NCBI RefSeq assembly: GCF_900095225.1
Contig: NZ_LT607414.1
Coordinates: forward strand, 218,221-282,220
From: Pseudomonas sp. UMAB-08
Lineage (GTDB): Bacteria > Pseudomonadota > Gammaproteobacteria > Pseudomonadales > Pseudomonadaceae
Reading direction: 5' to 3'
Length of the DNA stretch: 64,000 nt
The translations under genes and the position numbers were made by a program. Shown in pieces: positions 17,266 to 26,243 of this stretch. How positions within the stretch are numbered: position 1 is the first letter of the stretch; each line of letters opens with the position of its first letter. The notes under the pieces were generated by a model that saw only the letters and a program-made list of their open reading frames with translations, was not told where the DNA came from and did no database searches.

Positions 17266-17544
17266 TTAATGGAACTCAATCCATTGCTGGGCATGGGCGA
17301 CTTCTAAAAAGACCAGGATGTCGTCATCGACCCCCGGTGTGACGGGAAATCCTTCGCACAGCTGCTCAATAATCACATTCGTGCTTCGCAGCCCATCGAC
17401 CTTGCGAAGAATGACCCCGGCACTGTCGCTGAGTTTGACCATGCCGTCAGGGTAAAGCAGAACGCGACAGCGCTGGTGAGGCTCCCATTGCAGACGAAAA
17501 CCGTGCCTGAGGGCTGGTATGCGCTCACGCTTGCTGGCACTCAT
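17266..17544 (-). CDS. pqqD: PqqD-like peptide chaperone, orphan
   Basis: The 92-residue protein has the length and fold signature of Pqq[32 protein letters not shown] and then a helical end with [20 protein letters not shown]. PqqD binds the PqqA precursor peptide and presents it to the radical-SAM enzyme PqqE during PQQ synthesis. No pqqB, pqqC or pqqE is nearby. The only partner gene is a PqqA-like peptide 160 bp upstream on the same strand. It is therefore a satellite of the main pqq cluster, which must lie elsewhere if the quinoproteins here are active. Confidence 0.85.
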   Translation of the reverse strand: MSASKRERIPALRHGFRLQWEPHQRCRVLLYPDGMVKLSDSAGVILRKVDGLRSTNVIIEQLCEGFPVTPGVDDDILVFLEVAHAQQWIEFH

Positions 17545-17704
17545 CGTGTTGTCGAGCAGGACGCTCGCGCCGTTGCAGGAGTGCGGTGTCATTGGAGGGC
17601 AACCGCCACCGGCGGCAGACCCGAAATTCTGGATGAGCATACTGAGTGCTCCAGCGAACAAGAAACGCCCCGGCCAACGCAACGATAGGCCGGGACTTGA
17701 TTGA

Positions 17705-17776
17705 TCAACGGCTGGCGAAATACATCGTCACTTCAAAGCCAATGCGCAGATCGGTAAACGCGGGTTTGGTCCACAT
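17705..17776 (-). CDS. pqqA: PqqA-like PQQ precursor peptide
   Basis: A 23-codon gene starting ATG TGG ACC and ending in TGA. The peptide begins [20 protein letters not shown] and has the Glu-x3-Tyr arrangement (E15, Y19) that is cross-linked to make PQQ, which identifies it clearly despite its size. A GGATTGACCT segment lies directly upstream as a ribosome site. It is preceded by the 19-bp motif that also lies upstream of pedF and nosP, so it is probably induced with the alcohol-oxidation genes. Such short genes are often missed in annotation. Confidence 0.88.
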   Translation of the reverse strand: MWTKPAFTDLRIGFEVTMYFASR

Positions 17777-17843
17777 AGGTCAATCCTCTTCTTGGGCCGG
17801 TCAATTCCGGTAGGTCAATTAATACACGTGAGGGGTGTAGGTT

Positions 17844-17862
17844 CGAATGCTACTTTGGGGGG
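17844..17862 (-). promoter_or_regulatory. Shared 19-bp ped-regulon motif upstream of pqqA
   Basis: On the minus strand the core reads CCCAAAGTAGCATTCG. Aligned with the sites before pedF (24823) and nosP (37205) it gives the consensus YACCMAAGYAGSATWCG. It lies 68 bp upstream of the pqqA ATG. Confidence 0.6.
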
Positions 17863-17932
17863 TGTTTGTGGGGTGCGTTGGTAGGGGGTCATGACGCTGT
17901 CAGAGACACCGCCATGGTTTTTCCCAGGCAAA

Positions 17933-17971
17933 CCTGCTGCCACGGATCCTTGCGGGTTCCGTGGCAGCAGG
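17933..17971 (-). terminator. 14-bp hairpin downstream of the aldehyde dehydrogenase
   Basis: CCTGCTGCCACGGA (17933-17946) pairs exactly with TCCGTGGCAGCAGG (17958-17971). It lies 35 bp past the stop of the minus-strand aldehyde dehydrogenase and is its likely transcription end, although only a short T run follows. Confidence 0.65.
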
Positions 17972-18005
17972 CGTGCAATTACGCGTCCCGCTTCGAAGCT
18001 TTAGA

Positions 18006-19526
18006 TTAGAAAAAGCCCATCGGATTGATGTCGTAGCTGACCAGCAGGTTCTTCGTCTGCTGGTAGTGATCGAGCATCATCTTGTGGTTTTCACGGCCGA
18101 CACCGGACTTCTTGTAACCACCGAACGCGGCGTGCGCCGGGTACAGGTGATAGCAGTTGGTCCAGACGCGACCGGCCTTGATCGCCCGGCCCATGCGGTA
18201 CGCACGGTTGATGTCGCGGGTCCAGAGACCGGCACCCAGGCCAAACTCGCTGTCGTTGGCAATCGCCAGGGCTTCGGCTTCGTCCTTGAAGGTGGTGATA
18301 CCGACCACTGGGCCGAAGATCTCCTCCTGGAACACGCGCATTTTATTGTTGCCTTTAAGCAGCGTCGGCTGAATGTAGTAGCCCGTGGACAGATCGCCTT
18401 CCAGACGTTCCGCCGCGCCGCCGGTCAACAGCTCAGCACCCTCTTCCTGGGCAATTTTCAGGTACGAAAGGATCTTGTCATATTGCTGCTCGGACGCCTG
18501 AGCGCCGACCATGGTCTCGGTGTCCAGTGGGTCGCCGCGTTTGATCTTGACGACTTTTTTCATCACTTCGACCATGAACGCGTCGTAGATCGATTCCTGA
18601 ACCAGGGCACGCGATGGGCAGGTGCAGACTTCGCCCTGGTTGAAAAACGCCAACACCAGGCCTTCAGCGGCCTTCTCGATAAACTGCGGTTCGGCCTGCA
18701 TGATGTCTTCGAAGAAGATATTAGGCGACTTGCCACCCAGTTCCACGGTGCTCGGAATGATGTTCTCGGCCGCACATTTCATGATGTGCGCGCCCACTGG
18801 AGTCGAACCGGTGAAAGCGATCTTGGCGATACGCTTGCTGGTGGCGAGGGCTTCACCGGCTTCACGGCCAAAGCCTTGAACGATGTTCAAAACGCCCGGC
18901 GGCAGCAGGTCGTTGATCAGCTCGGCAAACACCATGATGGACAGCGGCGTTTGCTCGGCAGGCTTGAGCACTACGCAGTTGCCTGCGGCCAACGCGGGCG
19001 CCAGTTTCCAGGCGGCCATCAGCAGCGGGAAGTTCCAGGGAATGATTTGCCCGACCACGCCCAGCGGCTCGTGGAAGTGGTAAGCAGTGGTCAGCTCGTT
19101 GATCTCTGCGGCGCCGCCTTCCTGAGCCCGGATGCACCCGGCGAAATAACGGAAATGGTCAGCAGCCAGCGGGACGTCGGCGTTCAGTGTTTCGCGTACG
19201 GCCTTGCCATTGTCCCAGGTTTCGGTAACGGCGAGTATTTCAAGGTTCTGTTCGATGCGATCGGCAATTTTCAGCAGCACCAGCGAACGATCCTGAGCCG
19301 AGGTCTTGCCCCAGGCATCGGCAGCGGCGTGAGCGGCATCCAGCGCGCGTTCAACATCAGCGGCGGTGGAACGCGGGAATTCGGCGATGACTTCACCGTT
19401 GACAGGCGATGTGTTGGTGAAGTATTCGCCGTTAATCGGTGCCACGAACTCACCGCCAATGTAATTGCCATAGCGCGGCTTGAACGTAACAACAGCGCCT
19501 GGGGTTCCGGGTTGTGCGTAGATCAT
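18006..19526 (-). CDS. pedI: NAD-dependent aldehyde dehydrogenase of alcohol oxidation (ExaC/PedI type)
   Basis: This 506-residue cytoplasmic aldehyde dehydrogenase starts [20 protein letters not shown], a hallmark of the ExaC/AldB group, and ends with [20 protein letters not shown]. The general-base Glu lies in VELGGKSPN and the nucleophilic Cys in [13 protein letters not shown]. It oxidises the aldehyde produced in the periplasm by the quinoprotein dehydrogenase to the carboxylic acid. The start at 19526 is chosen by homology; the frame is open further upstream. It lies directly downstream of pedH, as in P. putida. Confidence 0.92.
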   Translation of the reverse strand: MIYAQPGTPGAVVTFKPRYGNYIGGEFVAPINGEYFTNTSPVNGEVIAEFPRSTAADVERALDAAHAAADAWGKTSAQDRSLVLLKIADRIEQNLEILAVTETWDNGKAVRETLNADVPLAADHFRYFAGCIRAQEGGAAEINELTTAYHFHEPLGVVGQIIPWNFPLLMAAWKLAPALAAGNCVVLKPAEQTPLSIMVFAELINDLLPPGVLNIVQGFGREAGEALATSKRIAKIAFTGSTPVGAHIMKCAAENIIPSTVELGGKSPNIFFEDIMQAEPQFIEKAAEGLVLAFFNQGEVCTCPSRALVQESIYDAFMVEVMKKVVKIKRGDPLDTETMVGAQASEQQYDKILSYLKIAQEEGAELLTGGAAERLEGDLSTGYYIQPTLLKGNNKMRVFQEEIFGPVVGITTFKDEAEALAIANDSEFGLGAGLWTRDINRAYRMGRAIKAGRVWTNCYHLYPAHAAFGGYKKSGVGRENHKMMLDHYQQTKNLLVSYDINPMGFF

Positions 19527-19736
19527 TATTGTGGCCTCTGTACGGGTCGTAGCCTGTCGGTCGAACAAGCGATGATCCGATGGTAGACAGCCGCAGGCGC
19601 CAAACGAATGCGCCGTTGGCAGGGGGAGTCTCGTTCTTTGGTCGTAATTAGAGGGCGCTGGAACCCTGCGAAGGCGCGTGACCGGATACACCGCATCACG
19701 CCCCTCCTCAGACGGGTCAGCTACCCCTGATTAAAG

Positions 19737-21512
19737 TCAGTGCTTGGCCACTAACTCTTTAGGCAACTTGAACGTCCAGAGCATGCCACCCTGGTTGAAG
19801 TCTTTGACTCGCTTGGCTACTTCGCCGCCCCACAATGGCACCGCACCGCCCCAGCCGGACAACACGGAGACGTATTGCTCGCCATCCATTTCCCATGTGA
19901 CAGGAGAGCCCAATACGCCGGAACCGGTCTGGAACTCCCAAACCTTCTCGCCCGTCTTGGCGTTGAACGCCTGGAGGAAGCCTTCAGGTGTGCCGGTAAA
20001 CACCAGGTTACCTTTGGTGGTCATTACGCCACCCCACAGCGGCGCGTAGTTCTTGTGGCGCCAGACTTCCTTGCCGGTAACCGGGTCGATCGCACGCAGT
20101 ACGCCGATGTAATCCTCGTTAAGCGGCTTGATGGTGAAGCCTGCACCGAGGAACGCTGCGCCCTTCTTGTAGGTGATGTCTTCGTTCCAGATTTCCATGC
20201 CCCACTCGTTGGACGGCACATAGAACAGCTTGGTGTCCTGGCTGTAGGCCATCGGCATCCAGTTTTTAGCACCGAGGAAGGCTGGCGCTACGAAAACTGA
20301 AGTGCCTTTGGTTTCGCCACCCGGGGCGCCTGGACGGCTGGCCTCGTTGTAGAGCGGACGGCCTTTTTTATCCAGGCCGGTTGCCCAGGTAATTTTGTCG
20401 ACGAACGGGAAGCCGCGGATGAACTCGCCGTTGGTACGGTTCAGCACGTAGAAAAAGCCGTTACGGTCAGCAGTGGCTGCGGCCTTGATGGTTTTGCCGT
20501 TTTCCTGATAGTTGAACGAGATCAGCTCGTTAACGCCGTCATAGTCCCAGCCATCATGAGGCGTGCTCTGGAAGTGCCAGTTGATGGTGCCGTCGTCCGG
20601 GTTGAGCGACAGACGCGAGGAGGAGTACAGGTTATCGCCAGGACGCAGGTGCGAGTTCCAGGGCGCCGGGTTACCGGTACCGAAGAACAATTGATTGGTT
20701 TCCGGGTCGTAGTAACCGCCCAGCCAAGGCGCCGCACCGCCGGTTTTCCACAGATCGCCAGGCCAGGTCTTGCCCGCCTCGCCACCGGAAATACCGTTCT
20801 CGACTGCCTTACCGTCTTTGTAGACGTAACCCATGTGACCTTCCACGGTAGGTCGGGTCCACAGCAGATCGCCGTTCTTCGGATCGTAAGCCTCGATTTT
20901 GCCAACCACGCCGAACTCGCCACCGGCGACCCCGGTAATCAATTTGCCGTTAATCACCAGCGGCGCGGCGCTGATCGAATAGCCGGCTTTATGATCGGCG
21001 ACTTGCTTGCTCCAGACCACTTTGCCGGTGGTCTTGTTCAGAGCGACCAGCTTGGCGTCAAGGGTGCCGAAGTAAACCAGGTCGCCATACAGCGCAACAC
21101 CACGGTTGATCACATCACAGCAGGGACGGATGTCATCGGGCAGGCGTGCATCGTATTGCCACAGTTTCTTGCCGGTGCGTGCATCTACCGCGAACACCCG
21201 CGAATAGGAGCCGGTCAGGTACATGACGCCGTCTTTGATCAACGGCTGCGCTTGCTGACCGCGCTGCTTTTCACCGCCAAAGGAGAAGGCCCAGACCGGG
21301 CGCAGATCCTTGATGTTGTCGGTGGTGATCATGTCCAGCGGGCTGTAGCGCTGGCCTTGAACGCCCAGACCGTTAGTAACGATCTGTTCCGGGTTCTTGG
21401 GGTCGTTGAGAATCTCCTGATCGGTTACCCCGGCCAGGGCGGCGCCTGACATCAGCATGGCACTCAAGAGCAGGCTCAGAGCGAAGGGTTGGCGACGTGC
21501 GGTTTGGGTCAT
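19737..21512 (-). CDS. pedH: PQQ-dependent alcohol dehydrogenase, lanthanide type (PedH)
   Basis: The 591-residue periplasmic quinoprotein has a signal peptide (residues 1-27, ending ALA), eight WGG-type propeller repeats and the vicinal disulfide C131-C132. The metal ligands fall at E199, N281, D323 and D325, the same numbers as in the known lanthanide enzyme PedH of P. putida. The extra Asp two residues after the catalytic Asp (WDYD) marks lanthanide rather than calcium use. It oxidises primary and secondary alcohols and aldehydes and passes electrons to a c-type cytochrome, here probably PedF. The start ATG at 21512 precedes the signal peptide. No calcium-type PedE is present in this locus. 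Confidence 0.93.
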   Translation of the reverse strand: MTQTARRQPFALSLLLSAMLMSGAALAGVTDQEILNDPKNPEQIVTNGLGVQGQRYSPLDMITTDNIKDLRPVWAFSFGGEKQRGQQAQPLIKDGVMYLTGSYSRVFAVDARTGKKLWQYDARLPDDIRPCCDVINRGVALYGDLVYFGTLDAKLVALNKTTGKVVWSKQVADHKAGYSISAAPLVINGKLITGVAGGEFGVVGKIEAYDPKNGDLLWTRPTVEGHMGYVYKDGKAVENGISGGEAGKTWPGDLWKTGGAAPWLGGYYDPETNQLFFGTGNPAPWNSHLRPGDNLYSSSRLSLNPDDGTINWHFQSTPHDGWDYDGVNELISFNYQENGKTIKAAATADRNGFFYVLNRTNGEFIRGFPFVDKITWATGLDKKGRPLYNEASRPGAPGGETKGTSVFVAPAFLGAKNWMPMAYSQDTKLFYVPSNEWGMEIWNEDITYKKGAAFLGAGFTIKPLNEDYIGVLRAIDPVTGKEVWRHKNYAPLWGGVMTTKGNLVFTGTPEGFLQAFNAKTGEKVWEFQTGSGVLGSPVTWEMDGEQYVSVLSGWGGAVPLWGGEVAKRVKDFNQGGMLWTFKLPKELVAKH

Positions 21513-21644
21513 GACGGCTACCTTTGCGGTTTTTTGTTGTGCTCGGGAAATCTTCCCGGTCTGATACGGATTCTTGGTCGCGGGGGCCCCGCCAACAATT
21601 GCCCGCAATATGGAGTTTTCTAGTTCCTTAGTAGGTAGACCGGT

Positions 21645-22583
21645 TTATTGACGGTCATCGAGGCGTTTCATCCCCTGTTTTTCGTAGCGCGGGTACAGAT
21701 GGCTGACGCTGCGAATCAATTCGTAGCGGCTCAGGCTGATGCCGGCAAAGCGTTCCGGAATCGGGCTGCGGATCAGTTCGGACATGTCAGCGCCACTGGC
21801 TGCACCCTGCGCCATCAAGGTGTCCAGCCAACCGAGATAGTCGCGCATCTGGACGAACGGCCGGTGATCCTCAGCCAATGGACCATGACCGGGCACGATG
21901 ACTTTCCACGCCAAGGCTTCCAGGCGGTCGACATCCGCCAGCCATACGCCAAGGCCCGGTGTATTGGGCGTGGTCAGGGCCCGCTGATAAAAAACCAGAT
22001 CGCCGGCAAACAGCACACCGGTTTTCTCATCGAGAATCGCCAGGTCAGCACCGGTGTGCCCGCTGAGGGCCAGCAAACGCAAAGGATGACCCCCAATCGT
22101 CAGCGTACCGCTCTCCAGAACCTGGGTCGGCAGGTGCAGCTCGGTGCCGCGCATCCAGTCACCGACCATGCGGTACATGTTTTCAGCCAATGCATCGCCG
22201 TGCTGACGCATCAACTCGGTGGTCCCTGCCAACGCGCCAATAGGCACATCGGCAAACGCCTGGTTGCCCAGCACATGATCGGGATGATGATGAGTCAGCA
22301 GCACCTGAATCACTGGTTTGTCGGTGGTGGCGGCAATCACCTTGCGCAGCGCTTCGCCGTAGCGTCGCGAGGGTCCCGTGTCGATCACCACCACCCCGCT
22401 GTCGGTGACGATGAACGCCGTATTGACGATATTGCCGCCGTTGGCCTTGGCGAAGTTATCGGTGCTGCCTTCCAGCAACCAGGTACCTTCGGCGATCTGC
22501 CGAGGTTGCAGCGCATAGTCCAGATCGGCCAGTACCGGCTGACTCAGGCTCAGGCACAGGCATAACAAGATCAACACACGCAT
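21645..22583 (-). CDS. Quinoprotein relay system zinc metallohydrolase (MBL fold)
   Basis: The 312-residue protein has a signal peptide (residues 1-19) and a metallo-beta-lactamase fold with the THHHPDHVLGN metal motif, LSGHTGADLAI and VPGHGPL. It belongs to the MBL proteins that accompany PQQ dehydrogenase systems (quinoprotein relay metallohydrolase). The chemical role is not established; maturation or repair of quinoprotein components has been suggested. The SoxYZ-like gene lies 29 bp upstream in the same direction, and pedH lies downstream. Confidence 0.87.
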   Translation of the reverse strand: MRVLILLCLCLSLSQPVLADLDYALQPRQIAEGTWLLEGSTDNFAKANGGNIVNTAFIVTDSGVVVIDTGPSRRYGEALRKVIAATTDKPVIQVLLTHHHPDHVLGNQAFADVPIGALAGTTELMRQHGDALAENMYRMVGDWMRGTELHLPTQVLESGTLTIGGHPLRLLALSGHTGADLAILDEKTGVLFAGDLVFYQRALTTPNTPGLGVWLADVDRLEALAWKVIVPGHGPLAEDHRPFVQMRDYLGWLDTLMAQGAASGADMSELIRSPIPERFAGISLSRYELIRSVSHLYPRYEKQGMKRLDDRQ

Positions 22584-22612
22584 GGCGCTCTCCGCACGGC
22601 AGCCCGCAGCCG

Positions 22613-23398
22613 TTAATTGACGACCGCATTAAATTCGTTACCGCTGTTGTCGCGCAGCAACAGTCGGGTTTGCCCGGCACCTTGTATGTCGAACCCCAAG
22701 GTCGGGTTTTCACTGACCGCCGGAAACAGCTCAAGCGTCGCCAGGGTCTTATCGTTGGCGTCACGTAATTCGGCGTGATTGAGGTAAAACTCGGGAATGC
22801 CACTGACCATCCCGTTATCCATCGGATGGGCAATCTGCAGCCTCAAACGACTGAAATCGTTACGGGGATAACGTCCGCCCAGGACCTCGCCGATATGTTC
22901 TTCCCAGCCTGCCTGAGTACGCACCACGCTGGGCGCCGTGCACCCGCCTCCGGCAGCGGAGATCTCGGTAGAGCCGACGTGCCATACGCCATCGCGGGTC
23001 AGCACCGCCGCCCGCAGGGGCGTTGACTGCTCGATGCGGATGCGAATCGCCAGCCACGGCAAGACCTGATCCCCCGGCTGGAAGTCAACGATCTGTGGCA
23101 ACGGATTGAGTTCAGCCCAGGCCAGAATGCGCACCACTTGGCCTTTGAAGGCCCTGGCATCGATTTCGATAGGTACCTGACGCGAATCCTCGGCGAACGG
23201 TGGCGCCCGCAGGATCACCTGCTGATCGAAAACGTAGGGCGCACCCTTGAGCATTTTATGGTGATAGAAGTCCCACATCACCGAGGTGACTGGATCCTTG
23301 CCCGGCGCCCTCTCCAGCGATGTGTCCGGATCGGCGCCCGCCGCCAGCACCCACATCGGCAGGCAGGCCGCCAGCAAACAGGTCACTCGCCAGTTCAT
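22613..23398 (-). CDS. Quinoprotein dehydrogenase-associated SoxYZ-like carrier protein
   Basis: The 261-residue exported protein (signal peptide residues 1-19) combines a SoxY-like N-terminal half, whose GGGCTAPS turn holds the swinging-arm cysteine, with a SoxZ-like C-terminal half. Proteins of this fused type are found with PQQ alcohol dehydrogenases. By analogy to SoxYZ they carry an intermediate on the cysteine, but the cargo here is unknown. It is in the run pedF-pedG-SoxYZ-MBL-pedH. Confidence 0.85.
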   Translation of the reverse strand: MNWRVTCLLAACLPMWVLAAGADPDTSLERAPGKDPVTSVMWDFYHHKMLKGAPYVFDQQVILRAPPFAEDSRQVPIEIDARAFKGQVVRILAWAELNPLPQIVDFQPGDQVLPWLAIRIRIEQSTPLRAAVLTRDGVWHVGSTEISAAGGGCTAPSVVRTQAGWEEHIGEVLGGRYPRNDFSRLRLQIAHPMDNGMVSGIPEFYLNHAELRDANDKTLATLELFPAVSENPTLGFDIQGAGQTRLLLRDNSGNEFNAVVN

Positions 23399-23438
23399 CG
23401 CGCATCGCTCCTGATGACGTACTGTTGATCAGTCACCC

Positions 23439-24314
23439 CTATTGATACATCTCCGGGATGTCGTAACGCAGACCGTAACTGGCATAGATCTTTTGCACGC
23501 TGCCGTCACGAATCAGGGCTTCCAGCGCTTCCTCCAGGGCATAGGCCATCTGGTGGTTACTTTCATGCACCGCCATGCCGATTTCCCAGCGTTGCCGTCC
23601 CATGTTCGGGTACGCGTTTTCCGCCAGGGCCAGGTTCGAATCATTGGCCTGGTGCACTTGCCAATCGATTTCACCGCGCATGCCCATTACCGCATCGACC
23701 TCGGCGCCCTTCATCGCAACAAAAGCCTGCTGCACACTTGGGTAGTGATGGGTCTTGGCGCTGAGCATGCCGTTGAACACGGACGTCATATAGAACGACG
23801 GGACGCTGTCGACTTCGACACCGACAGGATGTTCCTGAAACACCGCAACGCTGGGCACGGCATCCATTCGTCGACGGTCGAAGGCGACCTGCCAACATTC
23901 AGTCTGGTAGGGTCCGAACATCACCACATGACCGTTTGCCAGCTCACCCTGATCGTTGCGCTTGAGCGAGTAATCCCGATCATAGGGCACTCGCATCATC
24001 ACATCGGCCAACTGCTGATGCCGCAAGTTGCTGCCACGCCAGATGGAGTCGCGCAAATCATCGTCGAGCTTTTCCCCCGGCGGCGCCCAGAGCAATTCCA
24101 TGCGCACGCCGAGGGCCTTGGCCAACGCAGCAGCGAGGTCGACATCGACACCCCGCGGCTGATCATGGTCTTTGAAGCTGTAAGGCGCGAAGTCTTCGTA
24201 GACCGCGACCTTGAGCACTCCGGATTCGATCATGGTGTCGTAGCTACGAACTTGCGCCTGCACTGCCTGGCAACACAACAGCAAGCCGCTCAACAACAGC
24301 GCATAGAAACGCAT
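23439..24314 (-). CDS. pedG: Quinoprotein-associated ABC-type substrate-binding protein (PedG)
   Basis: The 291-residue periplasmic binding protein (SBP family 3 fold) has a signal peptide ending AVQA, then YDTMIESGVLKVAVYEDFAPYSF and GVDVDLAAALAKALG. It belongs to the putative binding proteins tied to quinoprotein dehydrogenases. No cognate permease is adjacent, and some relatives hand substrates or cofactors to the dehydrogenase rather than to a transporter. Start 24314 is preferred because GAGGAG stands 8 bp before it; a GTG at 24323 overlaps the pedF stop. Confidence 0.86.
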   Translation of the reverse strand: MRFYALLLSGLLLCCQAVQAQVRSYDTMIESGVLKVAVYEDFAPYSFKDHDQPRGVDVDLAAALAKALGVRMELLWAPPGEKLDDDLRDSIWRGSNLRHQQLADVMMRVPYDRDYSLKRNDQGELANGHVVMFGPYQTECWQVAFDRRRMDAVPSVAVFQEHPVGVEVDSVPSFYMTSVFNGMLSAKTHHYPSVQQAFVAMKGAEVDAVMGMRGEIDWQVHQANDSNLALAENAYPNMGRQRWEIGMAVHESNHQMAYALEEALEALIRDGSVQKIYASYGLRYDIPEMYQ

Positions 24315-24319
24315 AGCCG

Positions 24320-24757
24320 TCACTCCTCGACGTGCACGCTATCCAGATAGGTGCGGACGGCCCAGAGTGCTTCCTGGCTCAGGTAGTCAGCCATTTTCGG
24401 CATATAAACCCGACCATCACGCACCGCCCCGTTTCTCACCCGCTCAACGAACCATTCGTCGCCAGCAGCACCAGGTTCCAGCATGCGAAGGTCTGGGGCG
24501 ATACCGCCGGAGATGACCTCCAGGCCATGGCAGGCCGCGCAGTTCTGGTTATAGGCGGATGCACCGATTTCCAGCGCCCGGTCATGATCCTTGGAATTGC
24601 GATAGGGGTTTTCAGTCAGCCATTCAGTGCCTACCGGAGTCAGACCGTCGGTAGCCACCGCTTGCGGGACCACGTTGCCGTGAGCCGATACCAGACCACT
24701 GGCGGCCAAGCCAGCCATTAAACCTACTATCAGTAAGGCGTTGCGTTTTGTTGTCAT
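24320..24757 (-). CDS. pedF: Cytochrome c550 (PedF), electron acceptor of the alcohol dehydrogenase
   Basis: The 145-residue exported c-type cytochrome has a signal peptide ending in VSA, one heme site CAACHG (about residues 73-78) and a distal Met in YMPKMADYLS. It takes electrons from the PQQ dehydrogenase in the periplasm and passes them to the oxidase chain. It is first in the minus-strand run towards pedH, preceded by the shared 19-bp motif and by a second CCTACTACC element. In P. putida pedE lies beside this gene; here it is missing. Confidence 0.92.
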   Translation of the reverse strand: MTTKRNALLIVGLMAGLAASGLVSAHGNVVPQAVATDGLTPVGTEWLTENPYRNSKDHDRALEIGASAYNQNCAACHGLEVISGGIAPDLRMLEPGAAGDEWFVERVRNGAVRDGRVYMPKMADYLSQEALWAVRTYLDSVHVEE

Positions 24758-24822
24758 TGTTATGCCCTCGAGATTGCACGCAAAAAGCTATGCAGCCATC
24801 TTAGGAACCAAGTCAGCGCAAC

Positions 24823-24867
24823 CGAATGCTGCTTTGGTGGCCGCCATCTCCTCCCTTGGTAGTAGGG
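24823..24867 (-). promoter_or_regulatory. Two ped-regulon motifs upstream of pedF
   Basis: The minus-strand element at 24840-24823 reads CCACCAAAGCAGCATTCG. It matches the pqqA site at 17844 in 16 of 18 bases and lies at nearly the same distance (66 bp) from the ATG. Just upstream, the minus strand of 24867-24851 reads CCCTACTACCAAGGGAG, which shares CCTACTACC with the plus-strand element at 28178. Confidence 0.62.
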
Positions 24868-25100
24868 CATGTGGCGATTGCCTTGATGTCAGGGGTAAAA
24901 AGAACCTTGTAGCGACCACAACCGCTCAACAGCGGGACAACCAAGCGGCAGAAAAGCAATATTCGAATTGGGTTAGCAGTCATGTAGCGAAGATTCTTGT
25001 TAAGTGATTGACGCTCAGCGGGTCTAGGCAATGAGCAGATATGTTTGCGTTGAACGGGTACGATGCGGTCCGTCAGGCAGGCACGCCGCGCCGCATGGCG

Positions 25101-25161
25101 TTCGCAGACAAGGCCGCTCCGGACGATTGCGTTCCATTGCGGGAGCAGGCTTGCTGGTAAG
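25101..25161. repeat. Degenerate REP-type inverted pair
   Basis: TTCGCAGACAAGGCCGCTCC (25101-25120) resembles the reverse of the common Pseudomonas REP core, and CGGGAGCAGGCTTGCTGG (25140-25157) resembles the forward core. The two face each other, as in paired REP elements (REPINs). Both arms carry substitutions, so it looks like an old copy. Confidence 0.55.
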
Positions 25162-25181
25162 CGGTCATCAACTTACCCTGC

Positions 25182-25670
25182 TACTTCACCTGATCCACCC
25201 GCGCGATTAAGGTGCCGCACAACACCCGCTTCGATCCGCAGGCGGTGAAGAAAAAACTGGGGATCGCTGTCTCGCAATGGGACGAGTTCATATATCGGAT
25301 GCGCCATCTGGCCGAGCGTTGAGTCCAGTGGCATGAGGCTATGGGTTTCTTCATGAGCGTGCTTTGTGACTCTAACCCGAACAGCCCGCTGCCGGAGGTG
25401 CTGCCCAACGAGCTGGCACTGCGAAAAGTACAAAGTCTATATGAAGGCCAGGGTCGCGGATCGACGCAGGAGTCAGCTCAAGGAACAGCCTGGGGCTTGC
25501 TCAACGCGGTCACGGAATAGGTCGATCACGAGCGGCGAGCCAGGAGTAATAAGTATCGGATGGACTCAGCTTGGTTCAGCCAAGGTGCGGTGATCAAACA
25601 ACGCGCACGCCATGCAGCACTGCAAAAACACCTTGTAACAACTACGATTTGTGCGGCCTTTAGACTCTAA
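25182..25670 (+). pseudogene. Decayed DUF932 (phage/plasmid-like) gene fragment
   Basis: One reading frame (first codon 25182, stop 25668-25670) gives a recognisable C-terminal part of a DUF932/TIGR03299-type protein. IKVPHNTRFDPQAVKKKLG comes first, then QGTAWGLLNAVTE and, after a stop, VDHERRARSNKYRMDSAWFS. Stops at 25191, 25320 and 25518 interrupt it, and no start or N-terminal part remains. Intact relatives occur on plasmids, integrative elements and phages. The fragment lies exactly where pedE and pedS2/pedR2 stand in P. putida, so it may be the scar of an insertion that removed them. The assignment rests on remembered family motifs. Confidence 0.72.
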
Positions 25671-26243
25671 AAGCTTTTTTGGCTTTCGGTCTCACTGAGT
25701 GATTGCTCGCTATTACTCATCGATCTTGAAAAGGTGCTCATAGTCCTGTGCTAAATAAATTCGAATTTATTGAAGGTAATGGTGAAATAGCAATGCTTAA
25801 AATTTCTGCGTCAAAAAACTATTGGGCATGAGCCCATTCATGAAAGCGACTGCACTAACATGTGCGAATACGCACCAACTTGAACGAACTTGTTCTTTTT
25901 TGTATAAACTCAGTGACGGCGCAACACGCCACGCACCCACTGCGGAAATTTAATATTGCACACCTGCCCCACCACCCTTAATTATGATTGCCCATTGATA
26001 TCTATTAGGTACATCATAGCCACACGGCTCCTTTCCTAAGCTGATGAAATTACCTTTCAGATTTTACTTGAACACTGGACGGGTTCCGCGAATGAACAGC
26101 AGCGAACAAATTATCATCAACGGGATATATTTATGTACTTACAGCCGTAACTGAAATCATTCATCAACATAATTTCCTATTACCAGCCTGTCCTTTAAGC
26201 CCATTCCCAGACAACACCGTCTGGCTCACCCTAGGTGCTCATC
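25671..26243. other. AT-rich intergenic DNA without a recognisable gene
   Basis: Between the DUF932 relic and the chemoreceptor the base composition falls well below the surrounding GC level and no frame carries a recognisable protein. Apart from the palindrome at 25754, I see only probable promoter-like AT tracts for the downstream gene. It fits foreign or decaying DNA. Confidence 0.6.
25754..25771. promoter_or_regulatory. 18-bp perfect AT-rich palindrome AATAAATTCGAATTTATT
   Basis: Exact inverted repeat in the AT-rich stretch about 470 bp before the chemoreceptor gene. It could be an operator, but no partner regulator is evident. Confidence 0.35.
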
